Below are positions 15,432 to 18,792 of a stretch of DNA of 18,792 nt, piece after piece. A model generated the notes under the pieces. That model saw nothing but the letters and a program-made list of their open reading frames with translations. It searched no databases and was not told the DNA's origin. This stretch comes from Euryarchaeota archaeon UBA128 (GTDB lineage Archaea; Thermoplasmatota; Poseidoniia; Poseidoniales; Poseidoniaceae), in assembly GCA_002496955.1 (NCBI GenBank), contig DALZ01000070.1:1-18792 (forward strand), read 5' to 3'. Numbering within the stretch: the stretch's first letter is position 1; every line of letters begins with the position of its first letter. A program made the translations under genes and the position numbers.

Positions 15432-16493
15432 TCATCTCTTCGATACTTGAAGATTCCACGCAATCTCCCCAACTTGGTGAATTAACATATCTTTACTTAG
15501 CGAAAATGAATCACTAGCTTCAGCACTCAATATGCATTCACAAGCTGCATTCGTTAAAAGTGCGGTATCTGAAACGCCCAGTCCATTTGATATTGATACA
15601 GCAATTGCAACAACAGCAGCATCAATTAACCCAATTACTTGACGAAGTTGTGGTAAGGTGCATGGTGCATGAACCGTTTCCTCGGATTTAGAGTATATTG
15701 TCACACCATTACCTCCTGCTAAGACAACTAAGTGTTTCCAACCATATGAGTTGATTAGGGATTCTGCAGCCAATGAATCATCAGATTCTCCAATTCGCCG
15801 TTTCATCAATTCAAAACCTCTAGACTGAAAAATAATCCAGTCTACGTCATGTGTCCGGTGCAGTCCTGTCAGTTTTGGGTCAGCGATTATTGGTATATTG
15901 AGTTCCTTCGCATGTTTAGCAATACGCTCAACCCCAGAGTCGTAAACTACCCCCTGCCCATAATCTGACAAAATAACACAATCTGCATTATCGAGATTTT
16001 GTATGGCTTGATCATAAATTACTTGCAGCGCGTGTTCAGGAATAGGTTCGTCCTCTTCAACATCCCACCTGAGTAAAAGCTGTTCGCCTTGAATTAAACT
16101 TTCTCTGCTTGCTAACATTCGTGTTTTGACTGTTGTCACGCGCTCTTCGATTATAGCAATTCCAGAAACATCAACATCTTCATTTTCTAGGTATTGAATG
16201 ATTTTTGATCCGGCCTTGTCATCACCAACTGCGCCAAATATCCTACCACTATATCCGATAGATTGTAATCCTCTGGCTACGTGTGCTGCAGCACCGACAT
16301 CCTCCTCGCGATGTGTCTCTCTCAAAACTGGCACTGGGGCCCGAGAATTTAGGTTGTTTGCATATCCGTGTATGTAGCAGTCCAGCATTATGTCACCAAT
16401 TAACACGATGTTGCCGCTTTTATCGCGATTTAGAATTTCAATAATTGAATTCAGTTTGTCGTGTTGTTCAACTTCTACATCTGTCATTCCCAT
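15432..16493 (-). CDS. PfkB-family (RfaE/HldE N-terminal-like) kinase with divergent active site
   Basis: The 353-residue protein aligns along its length with the kinase half of HldE, which phosphorylates heptose 7-phosphate: VLIGDIMLDCYIHG (30-43), RAPVPVL (51-57), AVGDDKAG (88-95), TTVKTRMLA (120-128), LSDYGQGV (175-182), IIADPK (202-207) and HLVVLAGGNGVTIY (254-267). There is no nucleotidyltransferase half. Several catalytic signatures are altered: GGAANVA is VGAAAHVA (66-73), the ribose/Mg segment TPN is FQS (222-224), and the anion-hole GAGD is GLID (288-291), which keeps the base Asp291 but loses the two residues that shape the anion hole. It may have low or different activity or a non-catalytic binding role. 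ATG 16493 follows GAGGGAG. It lies between the winged-helix gene and archease; why a sugar-kinase homologue sits there is unknown. Confidence 0.82.
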   Translation of the reverse strand: MGMTDVEVEQHDKLNSIIEILNRDKSGNIVLIGDIMLDCYIHGYANNLNSRAPVPVLRETHREEDVGAAAHVARGLQSIGYSGRIFGAVGDDKAGSKIIQYLENEDVDVSGIAIIEERVTTVKTRMLASRESLIQGEQLLLRWDVEEDEPIPEHALQVIYDQAIQNLDNADCVILSDYGQGVVYDSGVERIAKHAKELNIPIIADPKLTGLHRTHDVDWIIFQSRGFELMKRRIGESDDSLAAESLINSYGWKHLVVLAGGNGVTIYSKSEETVHAPCTLPQLRQVIGLIDAAVVAIAVSISNGLGVSDTALLTNAACECILSAEASDSFSLSKDMLIHQVGEIAWNLQVSKR

Positions 16494-16525
16494 AGTACTC
16501 CCTCAGATCTTCGCACTAATTTGTA

Positions 16526-17485
16526 TCACTTTATGCTGTCGCGAAATTTCGCAACGAAACTTGCGTGCTGTTTATCACTAATGTCAAGAGATTTTCTCAG
16601 CGTTGCAAGCATTGCTTCCTCATCTTTGGTAATAACATCATCACTTAATGCAGTTTTCAGTGTTTTAATGTATGTGTTAACACTTTCTGAATATACTGGC
16701 TCTTGGATAGCTAAATTTAGTAACTTCTCGTGCGTTTCGTCGGTAATCCCGTACGCTCCTCTGAAGGTTTCAAGTAAGGTTATTTCGTCTTCTACCAATT
16801 TGTCGTCAATGAGCGCTTGACTGAGCATTTCAAAGTAAATATCTTCGGGAGGAGAAATATCTATCGCACCTCGTGCATCCTCAGAAAGACGCTTAACACG
16901 CTCTGGGTGCATCCCAAGAAATTCAACAACTTCAGAAATAAGTTGATGTTCATCGTAAGTAATCACACCATCTTCCCACGCTCTGGCGAACATTCGCTTG
17001 ACTAATTCTTCACTACCTTGTGCGTCTAAGGACGCTTTTCCTGATGGTTGAGCAATTGATGATACAATTGGTAATTCTTGGTAAACCAAATTTTCGTCTA
17101 TGTGGGAAAGAATCTCTAACAACCTTTTTTCGGCGCGCGGAATTTCTTTAATCTCAACCGTTTTGCCAAAATAACTTACCGCAATTGTCAGGGTTTGGTC
17201 AACAAGCAGCTTGGCTCTGATTCTACCATTGGGGGTTAATGAATAGACCTTTCTCCTTTGTTTCGCTCCGGGAACATGCCTGTTAGTGATCTCTATTTCA
17301 CCAGATTTTTCAAGCCGTTTCAATGTCCTCGGTACATGTTTTCTCTGAACGTGTACTGCCGCTGAAATCCCCGCCTGCGTCAGTGCTACAGGAGCCTCCC
17401 ATTGATTATTAGGAAGTTTGTTGTCAAATAGGTGTATTAGCATTCGATGCTCGGTTGTTAACTTGCCGAGGTAACCATCAACCAT
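16526..17485 (-). CDS. Winged-helix DNA-binding protein with three TerB-like repeats
   Basis: Residues 1-95 look like a MarR-type winged helix: LTTEHRMLIHLFDNKL, then VALTQAGISAAVHVQRKHVPRTLKRLEKSGEIE as the recognition helix region, and a basic wing with GAKQRRKVYSLTPNGR. Residues 160-319 hold three repeats of one helical-hairpin motif: ARAWEDGVITYDEHQLI (168-184), ALIDDKLVEDEITLLETF (224-241) and ALSDDVITKDEEAMLATL (279-296), each ending in a segment such as GITDETHEKLL. The Asp-Gly/Asp plus DE pattern is that of TerB/EF-hand-like metal-binding domains. The role is presumably transcription control, perhaps in response to a metal or phosphate ligand; this is inference. It heads the kinase-archease set and is divergent from endA, a position typical of a regulator of both. 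ATG 17485 has only a weak GTGAG upstream. Confidence 0.8.
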   Translation of the reverse strand: MVDGYLGKLTTEHRMLIHLFDNKLPNNQWEAPVALTQAGISAAVHVQRKHVPRTLKRLEKSGEIEITNRHVPGAKQRRKVYSLTPNGRIRAKLLVDQTLTIAVSYFGKTVEIKEIPRAEKRLLEILSHIDENLVYQELPIVSSIAQPSGKASLDAQGSEELVKRMFARAWEDGVITYDEHQLISEVVEFLGMHPERVKRLSEDARGAIDISPPEDIYFEMLSQALIDDKLVEDEITLLETFRGAYGITDETHEKLLNLAIQEPVYSESVNTYIKTLKTALSDDVITKDEEAMLATLRKSLDISDKQHASFVAKFRDSIK

Positions 17486-17539
17486 GCACTCACTGTCAAC
17501 TCGTTGTTGTATCTAGCAAATAGAGTCAGCGGTAATCCG

Positions 17540-17551
17540 TTTGTATAATAT
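17540..17551. promoter_or_regulatory. AT-rich TATA-like element in the divergent gap
   Basis: TTTGTATAATAT is the only strong TATA-like run in the 88-bp gap between endA and the winged-helix gene. It could serve endA (about 28 bp before its ATG) and, read on the other strand, the winged-helix gene with a leader of about 30 nt. A GTATCTAG half-site (17509-17516), identical to half of the palindrome before topB, lies in the same gap. Confidence 0.35.
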
Positions 17552-17573
17552 GCCAGTCATATGAGGGATAAAC

Positions 17574-18665
17574 ATGGGCCGTCAAACTAGGAAGTATGTT
17601 CCAAGAGTTAGAACTAAACGCCCACTTGGGTTACAAAACGATGGTGACCAGTTACCAAGCAGACCGCATCCCTTTCCCGAGGAGCGTCCAGATGGGTGGT
17701 ATTTGCCAAACCCACTAGGTGCCAGGCTGAACCAAAAAAGTGGCCTAGGAAAACTCACAGATGATGGAATTGTGTTGGCTCCAATTGAGGTTTTATTTTG
17801 CCATTGGAATAGGCATGTTCCAATAACCAGTGAATGGGTAGACCAGATTGTTAGCCGCGACAAGGATTTTATCGCCAAAGCAGTGATTTTCGATGTCTCT
17901 CGTTCTGGAGGTGAAATCGTAATTCCAATTAGTAAAAATATCGCTGCCAAGTATTCGGATCAAACTTTTGCATTGAAGTGGCCAAGAAATGAGTCGCATT
18001 CTAAATCTCAACCAGTATCTGAGATTAGGTGGTTTTGGGCGTCAGATAATATTGATTGGTACGAGTTGAAACTCTGGACAGATACCGTTATTATGAATTC
18101 TCGAATACCTGAGATATTCGTTATTGATGATGAATTGGACGTTACCATGTATCGACTTGGCTATGAGAATCTAACTGGTAACCAAGAGGTTTGGAGTTCT
18201 TTAACCAAACCAGAGTTAGACATTGTAGTTAACCTTGTCGAGCGACGGCGTGCAACTGAATCGGGCTGTTATATCAGTAATGTTGACAATTGGCCATTAC
18301 CGTCTATTGGTGTAGAACATCTATCTGGAATCAATCTTCGTCATGAAGAACTAGATTGGCTTTTATGTAAATTCAATCAACAAGACACCGGCGATTCTTT
18401 ATTTTCTTTTCTTGTCGATTCAGGATGTATTCTTAGACCCGGTTTTAAATATGGTTGTAAATGGCGCGTATACGACGATTACGTCACAAATTCTCATGCA
18501 CCATGGTTGCTGCAACCATTAATTGACGCCCCTAGTTCATGGGAACAGATGTGCCTCGCTGTCAGATTGGCAGAGGGCGTCCACAAAAAATGGATTTGCG
18601 GGTTTGGCGAAGATAACAACTGGGTGTTTCTCAACATCAAACGATGGCGCTCTGGACGTGCTTAA
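17574..18665 (+). CDS. endA: tRNA-intron endonuclease, two-repeat (alpha2-type) EndA
   Basis: EndA cuts pre-tRNAs at the bulge-helix-bulge to release introns. The C-terminal catalytic domain contains the family core FKYGCKWRVY with Tyr300, SHAPWLLQPL with His308, and LAVRLAEGVHKK with Lys338, matching the Tyr-His-Lys triad of the archaeal enzymes (spacing 8 and 30 residues). The 363-residue length, about twice that of a single-unit (alpha4) protein, points to an N-terminal degenerate repeat (about 60-170: APIEVLFCHWNR...) fused to the catalytic repeat (about 205-363), as in alpha2 dimers such as the Archaeoglobus enzyme. The first 55 residues are Pro/Arg-rich and probably flexible. The ATG follows GAGGGA. 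It is divergent from the winged-helix gene, and its stop overlaps the stop of the convergent partial gene in the shared TTAA (18662-18665). Confidence 0.9.
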   Translation: MGRQTRKYVPRVRTKRPLGLQNDGDQLPSRPHPFPEERPDGWYLPNPLGARLNQKSGLGKLTDDGIVLAPIEVLFCHWNRHVPITSEWVDQIVSRDKDFIAKAVIFDVSRSGGEIVIPISKNIAAKYSDQTFALKWPRNESHSKSQPVSEIRWFWASDNIDWYELKLWTDTVIMNSRIPEIFVIDDELDVTMYRLGYENLTGNQEVWSSLTKPELDIVVNLVERRRATESGCYISNVDNWPLPSIGVEHLSGINLRHEELDWLLCKFNQQDTGDSLFSFLVDSGCILRPGFKYGCKWRVYDDYVTNSHAPWLLQPLIDAPSSWEQMCLAVRLAEGVHKKWICGFGEDNNWVFLNIKRWRSGRA

Positions 18666-18792
18666 TCGTCGAGTTCTCGTCCCCATGCATCAACTAACCT
18701 AGGTGGTAAAATTCTCTCCTCAATGGCGACTGGTTGTTCAACTACCTCCGAATCTTTTGTGCTTGTTTCTCTTAATGTCAGGTAGACCCACA
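18662..18792 (-). CDS. 3' end of an unidentified gene, partial
   Basis: Reading the - strand from 18790, 42 codons stay open to a TAA at 18664-18662. The visible peptide ends PPRLVDAWGRELDD and is acidic; it contains VVEQPVAIEERIL. The composition looks coding and the gene order (convergent, stop overlapping endA) is reasonable, but too little is seen to name it. Confidence 0.5.
   Translation of the reverse strand, partial: WVYLTLRETSTKDSEVVEQPVAIEERILPPRLVDAWGRELDD

Overview
The window most likely comes from a planktonic marine archaeon of the Thermoplasmatota, probably Candidatus Poseidoniia (Marine Group II or III). This rests on an archaeal-type SRP RNA with both helix 6 and helix 8, a two-repeat (alpha2-type) tRNA-splicing endonuclease, an archease, a geranylgeranyl-reductase-family protein for ether lipids, a CXXXY-type CcmE, giant Asp-rich TSP3-repeat surface proteins and AT-rich DNA. 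The lineage call is inference from gene content; no 16S or ribosomal protein gene is present.

Layout. (1) 1-4690, + strand: the 3' part of a giant secreted calcium-binding TSP3-repeat protein whose start lies outside the window, then a signal-peptide, PKD-like, single-TM surface protein. (2) 4732-7299, + strand: an M24B Xaa-Pro aminopeptidase and an MqnC-type radical SAM enzyme of futalosine-pathway menaquinone synthesis, 18 nt apart. (3) 7302-13028, - strand: reading from high to low coordinates, a small unknown protein, a TopB-like type IA topoisomerase, a geranylgeranyl-reductase-family flavoprotein and an unknown two-TM protein. A perfect 20-bp palindrome lies just upstream of the topoisomerase. 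(4) 13083-14585, + strand: class 2 (quinone-dependent) dihydroorotate dehydrogenase followed immediately by ccmE. (5) 14617-14915: SRP RNA on the + strand, with a TATA-like box directly after the ccmE stop. (6) 14930-17485, - strand: a winged-helix protein with three TerB-like repeats, a divergent RfaE-type PfkB kinase and an archease. (7) 17574-18665, + strand: endA, divergent from the winged-helix gene, whose stop overlaps that of a convergent partial gene running off the right edge.

Two functional themes emerge. MqnC, class 2 PyrD and CcmE all concern quinone or heme-based electron transfer. EndA and archease, on either side of one 88-bp divergent promoter gap, both belong to tRNA splicing (archease as cofactor of the RtcB ligase, which is not in this window), with an unusual sugar-kinase homologue and a winged-helix/TerB protein inserted between them.

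I see no mobile element, CRISPR array, tRNA or rRNA gene. The window looks like ordinary chromosomal core plus surface-protein genes. The most unusual items are the divergent kinase with its altered anion-hole motif, the three-repeat winged-helix/TerB protein, a barrel-sandwich-like and a protective-antigen-like segment embedded in the TSP3 protein, and the palindrome in front of the topoisomerase.
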